The notes under the pieces were generated by a model. That model was not told where the DNA came from. It was given only the letters and a program-made list of their open reading frames with translations, and did not search any database. The position numbers were made by a program, and so were the translations under genes. Positions 1 to 7,601 of a stretch of 64,000 nt of DNA are shown in pieces (the first letter of the stretch is position 1; every line of letters starts with the position of its first letter). Origin of the DNA: Shewanella woodyi ATCC 51908 (GTDB lineage: Bacteria; Pseudomonadota; Gammaproteobacteria; Enterobacterales; Shewanellaceae); NCBI RefSeq assembly GCF_000019525.1, contig NC_010506.1, positions 4,650,001-4,714,000 on the forward strand, read 5' to 3'.

Positions 1-124
1 TTAATATGGCTATCCATTGATATTCTTTAGGCTGTCTTAGAAAAACGGTCCCTAGAGAGTTGCTATCACCTCTCTCTAAAACCTCTTTTCTAAATAGCTG
101 TTTAGATGGACTTGGCTCTTCCAT
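1..124 (-). CDS. HlyD-family secretion (membrane fusion) protein, N-terminus only
   Basis: A partial reading frame of 41 codons leaves the window at base 1. It starts at the ATG at 124, preceded by a strong AGGAGG. The visible N-terminus reads as a short cytoplasmic stretch with an LFRKEVLERG-like motif, then LGTVFLRQP, then the beginning of a hydrophobic segment. That arrangement is typical of HlyD-like adaptors that partner peptidase-containing (C39) ABC exporters of double-glycine peptides. It lies 29 bases after the preceding 187-aa protein and on the same strand as four double-glycine peptides, so export of those peptides is the likely job. The family call rests on about 40 residues; the rest lies outside the window. 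Confidence 0.6.
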   Translation of the reverse strand, partial: MEEPSPSKQLFRKEVLERGDSNSLGTVFLRQPKEYQWIAIL

Positions 125-153
125 GACAGGCCTCCTTTAATCCTATGTATAAA

Positions 154-717
154 TTAAGCCGCATCAGAGAGCTCGGCGCTGCGGCGAGCCAACTCCAGCT
201 GTAATGACTCACTTCGTTTAAGCTCAGTATTTAATGCCATCTCACATAAGCTCTTAGAGGTATAAAGCTGCGGGTACTGCTTATACCAACGCATAAATAC
301 CTGCTCGCCTAACTGGTCGTAGATAAACTCATACTGCCAACGCTTCTTCTCCATCAATGCAGTTTTACGCTCAGCGACAGAGAGCCCTTTAAGTTCGCTC
401 TCAGCCATGGCAATCTCATCAGCGGTCATTGGTGAATGATGGATATAGCCACCAAAATACTCCTTACAGAACTGACCATAGTCACGGGTAAACAGCATAA
501 AGTTATGCCACATCTCATCGAGCACCACGAGTGCACTGTCTATCACAACGGCCTTATTCACTGACTTTTGAGTTTCTGACGCCATCCAAAGCCAACGCTT
601 AACATCTTCAAATATCTCAACCGCTTCTGATTCTTTAACACCATATAGCTTGATAAATCTATCGGTCACATCAGTATTCTGATAAGCGAGTACCGCTTCT
701 AAACTTGAATTATTCAT
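154..717 (-). CDS. GRDP-like/DUF1399-type cytoplasmic protein, second paralogue of peptide locus
   Basis: This 187-aa protein has no signal peptide or membrane segment. Its most distinctive stretch is residues 67–96: D67-E68-M69-W70-H71, then D79-Y80, F83-C84, F88-G89 and Y91-I92-H93-H94-x-P96. The W-H … Y … C … FG … H order resembles the domain called GRDP-like or DUF1399 in plant and bacterial proteins. The clustered His, Asp and Cys residues could bind a metal, which is inference. A second conserved stretch, KKRWQYEFxYDQLG, follows near residue 125. It is clearly paralogous to the protein at 957–1520 and directly follows a double-glycine peptide gene, with the HlyD-like gene downstream. 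Possible roles are peptide modification, leader binding or self-immunity; the sequence does not decide among them. Confidence 0.7.
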   Translation of the reverse strand: MNNSSLEAVLAYQNTDVTDRFIKLYGVKESEAVEIFEDVKRWLWMASETQKSVNKAVVIDSALVVLDEMWHNFMLFTRDYGQFCKEYFGGYIHHSPMTADEIAMAESELKGLSVAERKTALMEKKRWQYEFIYDQLGEQVFMRWYKQYPQLYTSKSLCEMALNTELKRSESLQLELARRSAELSDAA

Positions 718-747
718 ATTGCCTCCAAATGAGTGAAATAGGATGAA

Positions 748-915
748 TTACACCGAAATACACAGATCTAATTCGGGATAACAAAAACCTGGTAAACAGG
801 GTTCAGAGCAAAAAGAGGCGGAGCGACCACCAGCAACATTTATCAGTAGCTGCTCCTCAATTAATTCAAACTTTTCATCGTTTGCTTGCTGGTGATCTAT
901 CTTATTTTTGTCCAT
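748..915 (-). CDS. Double-glycine-leader Cys-rich precursor peptide, divergent copy
   Basis: A 55-aa ORF with a strong ribosome site (AAGGAG) before the ATG at 915. The leader carries FELIEEQLLINVAGG, matching the double-glycine pattern with hydrophobic residues at about -4, -7 and -12 and Gly-Gly at residues 29–30. The predicted 25-aa core begins RSASF and holds four Cys at 36, 40, 45 and 52, plus two Pro before the third and another after it. The leader resembles those of the three peptides at 1589–2099 but the core is different, as expected for a bacteriocin-like or RiPP precursor whose leader is read by shared machinery. It lies between the two 187-aa paralogues. Confidence 0.75.
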   Translation of the reverse strand: MDKNKIDHQQANDEKFELIEEQLLINVAGGRSASFCSEPCLPGFCYPELDLCISV

Positions 916-956
916 GATAATCTCCTTAATTGGAACAATGACTAACAGCCTTAAAC

Positions 957-1520
957 CTAAACACCTTTCTGAGTGAATTGAGCCAGTTCAGGAATCAATA
1001 CCACCTCTTTATTCACTAGTTTTTGATGCTCCAAAGCTAAATTTAATAGAGTATTCGGGGTATATTTCTTGGGGTACTCCTTATACCAGAGCAGAAACTC
1101 CTCTTTTCCTAACTGGTCATACACAAACTCATATTGCCAACGCTTCTTGGCCAACATCTCCTGAGCAAAGACTTGAGGCTCTTTCCCTTGCATAGAGTCT
1201 TTTAACTCTTTTTCCATCGCCTTTGTGGTTGGCATATGGTGAATATAGTGACCAAAAAATCGTTTACAAAAACTTAGATAGTCATTAGAGAAAAGAATAA
1301 AGTTGTGCCACATCTCATCGATCACTAAAAGAGGAGTGTCAATAGACAGCTTGACATCAAGCCCCAATTGGCGCCTTTGATAGCAGAGCCAAAGCCATTT
1401 CTTAGCACTATTAAAAATCACGCTTGTGGCCGCTTCATCAGTGCCATAGATATTCATAAAGCGTTTTTCAACCGCTGGATTACTGTAGGCAAGTACCTCA
1501 CTTAGCGTTGTTTTATCCAT
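957..1520 (-). CDS. GRDP-like/DUF1399-type cytoplasmic protein, first paralogue of peptide locus
   Basis: I place the start at the ATG at 1520, preceded by AAGGAGATATACC, giving 187 aa, the same length as the paralogue at 154–717. An upstream in-frame start would add 13 residues but has no comparable ribosome site. The signature is D68-E69-M70-W71-H72, D80-Y81, F84-C85, F89-G90 and Y92-I93-H94-H95-x-P97, followed by KKRWQYEFVYDQLG. No signal peptide or membrane helix is seen. It follows the three tandem peptide genes directly and precedes the fourth. The repeated arrangement of peptide gene(s) followed by one of these proteins suggests cognate pairs. Function unknown; modification, chaperoning or immunity are all possible. 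Confidence 0.7.
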   Translation of the reverse strand: MDKTTLSEVLAYSNPAVEKRFMNIYGTDEAATSVIFNSAKKWLWLCYQRRQLGLDVKLSIDTPLLVIDEMWHNFILFSNDYLSFCKRFFGHYIHHMPTTKAMEKELKDSMQGKEPQVFAQEMLAKKRWQYEFVYDQLGKEEFLLWYKEYPKKYTPNTLLNLALEHQKLVNKEVVLIPELAQFTQKGV

Positions 1521-1588
1521 GGTATATCTCCTTATCAGACTGGATGCCCGGAACAACAAACACTCCGGGCATTAGCCTTGGACTTTAT

Positions 1589-1717
1589 TTAGTCATCGAA
1601 ACAAATTGATAGACAAAACTCAAAGCAAAGCTCAACGCAAAATGCTTGCTCGCGTCCACCAGATACATTTTCTAACAGTGCTTCTTCAATTAGTTCAACT
1701 TTGTTATTTGTGTTCAT
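1589..1717 (-). CDS. Double-glycine-leader Cys-rich precursor peptide, tandem copy 1
   Basis: A 42-aa ORF. The leader MNTNNKVELIEEALLENVSGG (residues 1–21) fits a double-glycine leader; cleavage after G21 would release a 21-residue core starting REQAF. Cys lie at residues 27, 31, 35 and 39, so the spacing is C-x3-C-x3-C-x3-C, and the peptide ends in FDD. AAGGA stands before the ATG. It differs from the two copies upstream by a few substitutions, mostly between the cysteines. It is too small for default gene callers but is supported by near-perfect conservation across three tandem copies. Confidence 0.82.
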   Translation of the reverse strand: MNTNNKVELIEEALLENVSGGREQAFCVELCFEFCLSICFDD

Positions 1718-1777
1718 GGATAAATCCTTTTTAAATTATTGTTTAAATGTGTTATTCGATTAAAAGCTAAGTTTTAT

Positions 1778-1906
1778 TTAGTCGTCAAAACAGATAGACA
1801 GACAAAACTCAAAACAAAGCTCGAAACAAAATGCTTCTTCACGGCCACCAGATACGTTCTCTAACAGTGCTTCTTCAATTAGTTCAATCTTGTTATTTGT
1901 ATTCAT
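1778..1906 (-). CDS. Double-glycine-leader Cys-rich precursor peptide, tandem copy 2
   Basis: A 42-aa ORF with the same layout as its neighbours: leader to G21, then a 21-residue core REEAFC… with Cys at 27, 31, 35 and 39. Relative to the copy at 1589–1717 it carries Ile for Val in the leader, Glu for Gln at core position 3 and Phe for Val after the first Cys. AAAAAGGATT precedes the ATG. Start-to-start spacing to the neighbours is 189 and 193 bases, so whole units including the intergenic leader regions were duplicated. The core has 3–4 acidic residues and is strongly hydrophobic otherwise. Confidence 0.82.
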   Translation of the reverse strand: MNTNNKIELIEEALLENVSGGREEAFCFELCFEFCLSICFDD

Positions 1907-1970
1907 GGGTAAATCCTTTTTAATTTATTGATTAATTCAATTTATAACTTGGTATAAACTTAAGTGCTAT

Positions 1971-2099
1971 TTAGTCGTCAAAACAGATAGATAAGCAAAA
2001 CTCAAGACAAAGCTCGATACAAAAAGCCTCTTCACGACCACCAGATACGTTTTCTAACAGTGCTTCTTCAATTAGTTCAATCTTGTTATTTGTGTTCAT
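1971..2099 (-). CDS. Double-glycine-leader Cys-rich precursor peptide, tandem copy 3 (first in operon)
   Basis: A 42-aa ORF and the first gene of the leftward peptide operon. Leader residues 1–21 are identical to copy 2. The core differs by Ile after the first Cys and Leu after the second, keeping every Cys and the acidic FDD end. Changes confined to residues between fixed cysteines argue for selection on a crosslinked or metal-binding scaffold. GAGGATT stands upstream of the ATG. The promoter must lie in the AT-rich 2100–2490 stretch, but I could not choose a convincing -35/-10 pair. Confidence 0.82.
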   Translation of the reverse strand: MNTNNKIELIEEALLENVSGGREEAFCIELCLEFCLSICFDD

Positions 2100-2492
2100 G
2101 GTTAAATCCTCATTTCAATTTATATATGTTTAGTTTTTTAGTTATGCCGTAAAGTCACTCTCACTTTGTATTTTTAGATTGAACAACTTCGGGGCTGACT
2201 TCATTAAGCGACATTAGAACCATGATGGGTAGGAGCGTTAGGGGCTATTAAGAGGAATGAACAGGGATGTAACACTGGGAAGGTTAAACATAGAAAGCAT
2301 TAATATATAAGAATATTTATATAAATCATTCCCATAACGTCCCACTTAAAATATCTCTTTTTTGCGCTGTTACTAACTCCATAAAAAGACTGTTTATTGA
2401 TTTAATAAGTGAAAAAAGAAAATAATACGCCCTCAAAGGGAGAGATCTGAGTGATACTAAGCAGTATTAACCAATGCGGTGGCTAAATTTTA

Positions 2493-2846
2493 ATGAAGAA
2501 AAGAAAAAATAGTGCCGAAATCAACTGGCCGGCAATCTTAATTCAACCTCAACAGAAGGAGTTAATCTATCTGGAGTCGAAATCGGCTTGGTTGATTGAG
2601 TCTCAACACACTATCGACATTGAAGCTCAACTGATAGATAGCCTAGGGAAAAGTTATCAGCTACGCGAAGATGCTGGAAGAGGCCCTGTGTGGAGTGAGG
2701 GTTCTCAAAACATCAGGTTAGAGAAGTTAATTGAGATGATAAAGGTACACGCTAGCCTGACAGGGCATTGCTGCAGTGCAAAGCTGGGGGCTAAAGACTT
2801 CCCCCAAGCTTTTGAGATAATCCATTATTTAGAAAATGAGCATTAA
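2493..2846 (+). CDS. DUF4144 family protein
   Basis: A 117-aa soluble protein. The N-terminal INWPAILIQP followed by ELIYLESKSAWL is characteristic of the small DUF4144 family found in Shewanella and Vibrio. The C-terminal half holds HASLTGHCCSAKLGA and ends FEIIHYLENEH. No signal peptide or membrane helix is seen. Its function is not known. It is divergent from the peptide operon and convergent with yadH. The start at 2493 has only a poor ribosome site; the conserved block begins about ten residues in, so a slightly later start cannot be excluded. Confidence 0.65.
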   Translation: MKKRKNSAEINWPAILIQPQQKELIYLESKSAWLIESQHTIDIEAQLIDSLGKSYQLREDAGRGPVWSEGSQNIRLEKLIEMIKVHASLTGHCCSAKLGAKDFPQAFEIIHYLENEH

Positions 2847-2850
2847 AACA

Positions 2851-2902
2851 TCGCAAGTGCGAGTTACACTTCTTAAGCAGAAACTCGACACTCGCAACTT
2901 TC
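2851..2902. terminator. Imperfect hairpin between convergent genes
   Basis: Between the stop codons of the DUF4144 gene and yadH, TCGCAAGTGCGAGTT and AACTCGACACTCGCAA form an imperfect stem around a loop of about 20 bases. It may stop transcripts from either side, but there is no clean U-tract. Confidence 0.3.
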
Positions 2903-2907
2903 CTCCT

Positions 2908-3684
2908 TTAACTCCTCAACCCAATCCCACGGCTGATTAGGTAATAGGCCACGGCCCACAAACTAACGCAAAACCCCACCATCACGGCGATAGAGAGAGG
3001 TATGCTCATATCTGCATATCCTAAGAAGCCATAACGGAATACATTGATCATATAAACCACAGGATTGAGTTGTGACACCCCTTGCCAGAAATCAGGTAGC
3101 AGAGAGAGCGAATAAAATACGCCCCCCAAGTAGGTTAAAGGGGTCAACACAAAGGTGGGTACGATACTGATATCATCATAACTCTTGGCAAAAATTGCAT
3201 TGATCAAGCCCCCCAGCGCAAACAAAATGGCAGTTAGCAGCACTGTGATCGCCACCAGCCCCACGTGCTGTATGCTGATATCCACAAAACACAGCGCCAC
3301 TAAGGTCACTATGGTACCAACACATAATCCGCGAGCCACGCCACCACCTACGTAACCAGCAATAATCACATAATGGGGCACAGGAGCCACGATAAGTTCC
3401 TCTAGATTACGCTGGAACTTAGCACTAAAAAATGAGGAGGCCACATTAGAGTAAGATGCTGTGATCACCGACATCATAATAAGACCCGGCGCGATAAACT
3501 CCATATAGGATACTCCGCCCATCTCACCAATCCTCTTACCCACTAAGTTACCGAAGATAAGAAAATAAAGAGTCATACTGATTGCTGGCGGCACTAGTGT
3601 TTGCACCCAGATCCGAGTAAAACGGTTGATCTCTTTCGTTAAGATACTCTTAAATGCCGTGGCATAGAGGGCTTTCATATTCAT
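2908..3684 (-). CDS. yadH: ABC-2 type exporter permease YadH
   Basis: A 258-aa integral membrane protein with about six hydrophobic segments and the ABC-2 membrane pattern; MEFIAPGLIMMSVITASYSNV and the LGGVFYSLSLLPDFWQ region are typical of YadH-like permeases. It forms the channel of an inner-membrane exporter with the ATPase encoded just upstream; the two genes overlap by four bases (ATGA), so they are translationally coupled. The substrate is unknown; in E. coli yadG–yadH also lie beside hpt. It ends with GLRS and is the last gene of the pair. Confidence 0.85.
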   Translation of the reverse strand: MNMKALYATAFKSILTKEINRFTRIWVQTLVPPAISMTLYFLIFGNLVGKRIGEMGGVSYMEFIAPGLIMMSVITASYSNVASSFFSAKFQRNLEELIVAPVPHYVIIAGYVGGGVARGLCVGTIVTLVALCFVDISIQHVGLVAITVLLTAILFALGGLINAIFAKSYDDISIVPTFVLTPLTYLGGVFYSLSLLPDFWQGVSQLNPVVYMINVFRYGFLGYADMSIPLSIAVMVGFCVSLWAVAYYLISRGIGLRS

Positions 3685-4661
3685 GCGCTAGCCCCCTGGG
3701 TCGATATTGCTTTACTCTTTGTGCTCTCAGCTCCAAGTGAGCCGCGTTCTACCAGCTCCACAAACAGCTCCTCTAGGCGGTTTGCTTTATTTCGCATAGA
3801 CAAAACCTCAATCCCCTGCTCACTTAACTGGGAAAATACACTATTAATACTCTGCTCTTTAGCCACATCAACCTCTAGAGTATGTTCATCGGTTAAGCGA
3901 CTATTAAAGCCTTCAAATTTAGGCTCTTGAGTCAGGTCTGTGCCTAAATCTAAAATAAAGGTCTCCAGATTTAAACGGCTTAATAGAGATTTCATACTGG
4001 TACACTCAACCAATACTCCCTTATCTATGATACCGATGTTGCGACACAGCATCTCAGCTTCCTCAAGATAGTGAGTCGTCAAAATAATCGTCACACCTTG
4101 TTTATTAAGCTCAGTCAAAAAGGTCCACATTGAACGTCTCAGCTCAATATCGACACCAGCGGTTGGCTCATCCAAAATGAGTAACTTAGGCTCATGCATC
4201 AGAGCTCGAGCAATCATAAGGCGCCTTTTCATACCACCGGAAAGCTCACGGGCTGGAGTGTTACGCTTTTCCCACAGATCTAACTGTGTCAGATATTTCT
4301 CAGCACGCTCCATCGCAACAGAACGTGATACACCGTAATAGCCCGCTTGGTTAACCACTATCTGGAGCACTTTCTCAAACTGATTAAAGTTAAACTCTTG
4401 GGGCACTAATCCAATGCAGAGCTTAGCCAACTCAAGCTCACTATCGATATCATGCTCAAACACACAAACCTTACCCGATGTTTTCTGCACTAGGGAGCTA
4501 ATGACACCAATTGTTGTGGACTTCCCAGCTCCATTTGGGCCTAAAAGAGCAAAAAAATCTCCCCTATTGACCTTTAAACTCACCCCTTTGACAGCCTCGA
4601 CTCCACCCTTATAGGTTTTCTTAAGGGAGTCGATAACTAAGGCATACTCTCTGTTCGACAT
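3681..4661 (-). CDS. yadG: ABC exporter ATP-binding protein YadG
   Basis: A 326-aa ATPase. Walker A GPNGAGKST lies near residue 42, the Q-loop at VPQEFNF, the signature LSGGMKRR, Walker B LLILDEPTAGVD and the switch His in TTHYLEEAE. This is the architecture of ABC-2 exporter ATPases, which power YadH at the cytoplasmic face. The C-terminal ~90 residues are the usual regulatory extension of this subfamily, ending in a Ser/Ala-rich tail. The start at 4661 lies downstream of the hpt terminator, so it may have its own promoter in the short AT-rich gap before it. Confidence 0.88.
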   Translation of the reverse strand: MSNREYALVIDSLKKTYKGGVEAVKGVSLKVNRGDFFALLGPNGAGKSTTIGVISSLVQKTSGKVCVFEHDIDSELELAKLCIGLVPQEFNFNQFEKVLQIVVNQAGYYGVSRSVAMERAEKYLTQLDLWEKRNTPARELSGGMKRRLMIARALMHEPKLLILDEPTAGVDIELRRSMWTFLTELNKQGVTIILTTHYLEEAEMLCRNIGIIDKGVLVECTSMKSLLSRLNLETFILDLGTDLTQEPKFEGFNSRLTDEHTLEVDVAKEQSINSVFSQLSEQGIEVLSMRNKANRLEELFVELVERGSLGAESTKSKAISTQGASA

Positions 4662-4717
4662 TATCTATCCTAATTCCAGCTTCAACTGATTTTTCTAATA
4701 TATTGGGGCATTCGAAT

Positions 4718-4747
4718 AAAAAAAAACCCGCATAAAGCGGGATTTTT
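4718..4747 (-). terminator. Intrinsic terminator after hpt
   Basis: CCCGC (4727–4731) and GCGGG (4737–4741) form a stem with loop ATAAA. Read on the minus strand the stem is followed by nine U residues (A-run at 4718–4726), a textbook rho-independent terminator placed just after the hpt stop. A shorter U-run at 4743–4747 could also stop plus-strand transcripts. Confidence 0.85.
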
Positions 4748-4764
4748 AATAAATAATAAGTGAC

Positions 4765-5295
4765 TTACTCTAATGGGATCACTTTAGCGATATAGGGCAA
4801 GTTACGGTACTGCTCAGCGTAATCGATACCATATCCAACGATAAACTCATCAGGAATAGTAAAACCGATAAAATCGACTGGCACATCGATTTCACGACGC
4901 TCAGGCTTATCAAGCAGAGTACACAATGCCAAACTCTTAGGTTCACGCAGAGTCAACATTTCACGGATCTTATTCAATGTGTTACCTGAATCGATAAGAT
5001 CTTCAACGATTAAAACGTCACGCCCCTTGATATCAGATTGCACGTCTTTGAGAATTTTTACTTCACGAGTACTCGTCATAGCGTTGCCGTAGCTAGAAAC
5101 AGACATAAAGTCGATCTCTACATGGCCTTTAATACGACGACAAAGATCCGCCATAAATACCACAGAACCCTTAAGCAGACCCACCATAAGAAGGCGTTCG
5201 CTATCGGCATAATGTGCATTGATCTGCTCAGCTAGCAGATCCAGTTTCTGGTCAATCTCTTCAACAGAGATCATCTCTTCAATCGTGTGTTTCAT
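4765..5295 (-). CDS. hpt: Hypoxanthine phosphoribosyltransferase
   Basis: A 176-aa type I phosphoribosyltransferase that makes IMP (and GMP) from the free base and PRPP in cytoplasmic purine salvage. The PRPP-binding loop [13 protein letters not shown] occupies residues 94–106, with the two acidic residues E98 and D99 that contact the ribose. The N-terminal [12 protein letters not shown] and the MSVSSYG flexible-loop region match the HPRT family. Length is normal. It has its own terminator and lies next to yadGH as in enterobacteria. Confidence 0.95.
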   Translation of the reverse strand: MKHTIEEMISVEEIDQKLDLLAEQINAHYADSERLLMVGLLKGSVVFMADLCRRIKGHVEIDFMSVSSYGNAMTSTREVKILKDVQSDIKGRDVLIVEDLIDSGNTLNKIREMLTLREPKSLALCTLLDKPERREIDVPVDFIGFTIPDEFIVGYGIDYAEQYRNLPYIAKVIPLE

Positions 5296-5325
5296 AGTGC
5301 TCTCAGCATAGCCTTATAAGATATC

Positions 5326-5985
5326 TTACTTGGTGCGATCACTGGAGGAGTTTTGCTCATAACCCCAGCGATTTGTTAATTCATGTTCCACGCCCAGATG
5401 GTCAAGGATCCGAGCGACCATGAAGTTTACCAGATCTTGAATCGATTTGGGATCATGATAAAAGCCAGGAGAAGCAGGCATGATAGTGACGCCTAAGCGA
5501 GACAGTGACAACATATGCTCTAAATGTATAGAACTAAAGGGAGTTTCTCTCGGAACAAGCAATAATTGTCCCCGCTCTTTTATCACTACATCAGCCGCAC
5601 GTTCAAGCAAACTATTGCTCATTCCCGTAGCAACTGAGGCTAATGTTCCCGTACTACATGGACAAATCACCATCTGCTTTGGAGCGGCAGAGCCAGAAGC
5701 CGGAGGCGAAAACCACTCATCTTTACCAAGCAGATGAAGTTCACCAGTAAACTCCACACCAAGATTGGCAAAATAGCTCAAGATCTGCTCTTTCGCTTTG
5801 TCACTATTTGCGCTGAGCTTTACTCCCTGCTCAGTAGCAAGCACCACACGTGCGGCGCTGGAGATCATCAAGAACACCTGATAATCGGCCACTAACAAAC
5901 ATTCCAGTAGCTTGAGCCCATAAGGGGCACCAGAAGCACCAGTCCATGCCAAACTAATAGATTTGGTTTTTCTTGGGTAGTTCAT
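5326..5985 (-). CDS. ubiX: Flavin prenyltransferase UbiX
   Basis: A 219-aa flavoprotein-fold enzyme that joins a dimethylallyl group to FMN, making the prenylated cofactor used by UbiD decarboxylase in ubiquinone synthesis. Motifs are [11 protein letters not shown] near residue 14 (FMN phosphate binding), [29 protein letters not shown] and [16 protein letters not shown]. The last ~15 residues are a poorly conserved tail. It stands downstream of mpl on the same strand, separated by about 150 bases. Confidence 0.93.
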   Translation of the reverse strand: MNYPRKTKSISLAWTGASGAPYGLKLLECLLVADYQVFLMISSAARVVLATEQGVKLSANSDKAKEQILSYFANLGVEFTGELHLLGKDEWFSPPASGSAAPKQMVICPCSTGTLASVATGMSNSLLERAADVVIKERGQLLLVPRETPFSSIHLEHMLSLSRLGVTIMPASPGFYHDPKSIQDLVNFMVARILDHLGVEHELTNRWGYEQNSSSDRTK

Positions 5986-6138
5986 AAAATCTCAATCTAT
6001 CGTTATAAGTTCAAGGTAAAGCAAAAAGCGGCGAAACACGAGTTAAAGGCATGGCTAAGAAAGTGGCGAGCTAAAGCGAAGACAAGCGCTCAAGACTCCA
6101 CAACTTTGGCTTAAACAGTTCATAACTCGTCACTGCTT

Positions 6139-7524
6139 TTACTGCTTAGCGTTTAACTTCTTCAATAACTTCTGATGCAGGCCACCAAAGCCACCGTTAC
6201 TCATCACTACAATGGTATCCCCAGACTCTGCTTTCTCAGCTACAGTTTCAACTATCTCATCTATCTCATATAGCACTTTCACTGGTAGCTCGGCTTTGTT
6301 CATCGCCGAAGCTAAATCCCAGTCGATATTATCAGCTTGGTAAAGATATGCTTCATTAGCCAGTGCCATTGAACCTGCTAAGGTATCCTTGTGAACACCG
6401 CTCTTCATGGTGTTTGATCTAGGCTCTAAAATAATGGTGATCTTGCCTTCGCCCACTTTAGCACGGGTGCCCTGTAGGGTTGTCGCAATCGCAGTAGGGT
6501 GATGAGCAAAATCATCATAAACCTCTATGCCATTCACTGTACCAATCAGCTCCATTCGGCGTTTTGGTGGTTGAAACTTAACAAGTGCTTCTATAGCCGC
6601 TTGAGGTTTTACCCCAACATGGCGTGCAGCGGCTACTGCCATAGTGGCATTTTCAACATTGTGTTGACCAATAAGCTGCCAATCTAAGGTTCCTTGAGAC
6701 ACTCCATCAAAGAATAACTCAAACTGATGGCCATCATCGGCAATCAACTTTGTCGACCAACCCGCTTGGCCAGTATCTGCTGAGCTTGAATAGAACTCCT
6801 GTTCACTCCAGCAGCCCATCTTAATCACCTCAGTAACCGCTTGGCTCTCCTTCGGCCAAATGATCTTTCCTTCACCGGGAACCGTACGTATGACATGATT
6901 AAACTGGCGTTGAATTGCTTTGAGATCATCGAAAATATCTGCATGATCAAACTCAAGATTATTGATCACTAAGGTACGCGGCTGATAATGGACAAACTTA
7001 GATCGCTTATCAAAAAAGGCACTGTCATATTCATCGGCTTCCACCACAAAAAAGGGCGAATTTCCCGTACGTGCTGATACACCAAAGTTTTGTGGAACAC
7101 CGCCAATTAAGAATCCAGGTTCGTAGCCACAATATTCTAATATCCAAGCCAACATGCTTGACGTCGAGGTCTTTCCATGTGTACCCGATACAGCTAACAC
7201 CCAGCGGTTTTTCAAAATATGCTCAGCTAAAAACTGTGGTCCTGAGGTGTAACTAATACCACGGTTCAGTACCGCTTCCACACAGGTATTGCCGCGACTC
7301 ATGGCATTGCCTATCACCACTAAATCAGGAGCATCATCTTCACTCTCCCCAAGTTGAGACGGGTCGAATCCTTGAATCAACTCGATACCTTGCTCCTCGA
7401 GTTGAGTGCTCATCGGTGGATAAACATTGGTATCGCTACCGGTAACCTTGTGCCCTTCAGCTCGTGCTAATAACGCGAGTCCGCCCATAAAGGTGCCACA
7501 GATCCCAAGAATATGTACATGCAT
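6139..7524 (-). CDS. mpl: UDP-N-acetylmuramate:L-alanyl-γ-D-glutamyl-meso-diaminopimelate ligase
   Basis: A 461-aa Mur-ligase family enzyme of peptidoglycan recycling. It attaches the salvaged tripeptide to UDP-MurNAc in the cytoplasm. Features are the N-terminal Rossmann segment HILGICGTFMGGLALLA, the ATP loop GTHGKTS (residues 114–120), VVEADEYDSAF, the NLEFDHADIF magnesium-site region and YDDFAHHPTAI in the last domain. Length fits E. coli Mpl. It is followed by ubiX on the same strand and preceded by a 229-bp tandem repeat in the non-coding gap. Confidence 0.95.
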   Translation of the reverse strand: MHVHILGICGTFMGGLALLARAEGHKVTGSDTNVYPPMSTQLEEQGIELIQGFDPSQLGESEDDAPDLVVIGNAMSRGNTCVEAVLNRGISYTSGPQFLAEHILKNRWVLAVSGTHGKTSTSSMLAWILEYCGYEPGFLIGGVPQNFGVSARTGNSPFFVVEADEYDSAFFDKRSKFVHYQPRTLVINNLEFDHADIFDDLKAIQRQFNHVIRTVPGEGKIIWPKESQAVTEVIKMGCWSEQEFYSSSADTGQAGWSTKLIADDGHQFELFFDGVSQGTLDWQLIGQHNVENATMAVAAARHVGVKPQAAIEALVKFQPPKRRMELIGTVNGIEVYDDFAHHPTAIATTLQGTRAKVGEGKITIILEPRSNTMKSGVHKDTLAGSMALANEAYLYQADNIDWDLASAMNKAELPVKVLYEIDEIVETVAEKAESGDTIVVMSNGGFGGLHQKLLKKLNAKQ

Positions 7525-7601
7525 CGGGTAAGTGCTCTGATGAAAAATAGTTTGATTGGTATTCTAACGGGAAGGAGCACCATTGTCAGTTAACTATGGT
7601 T

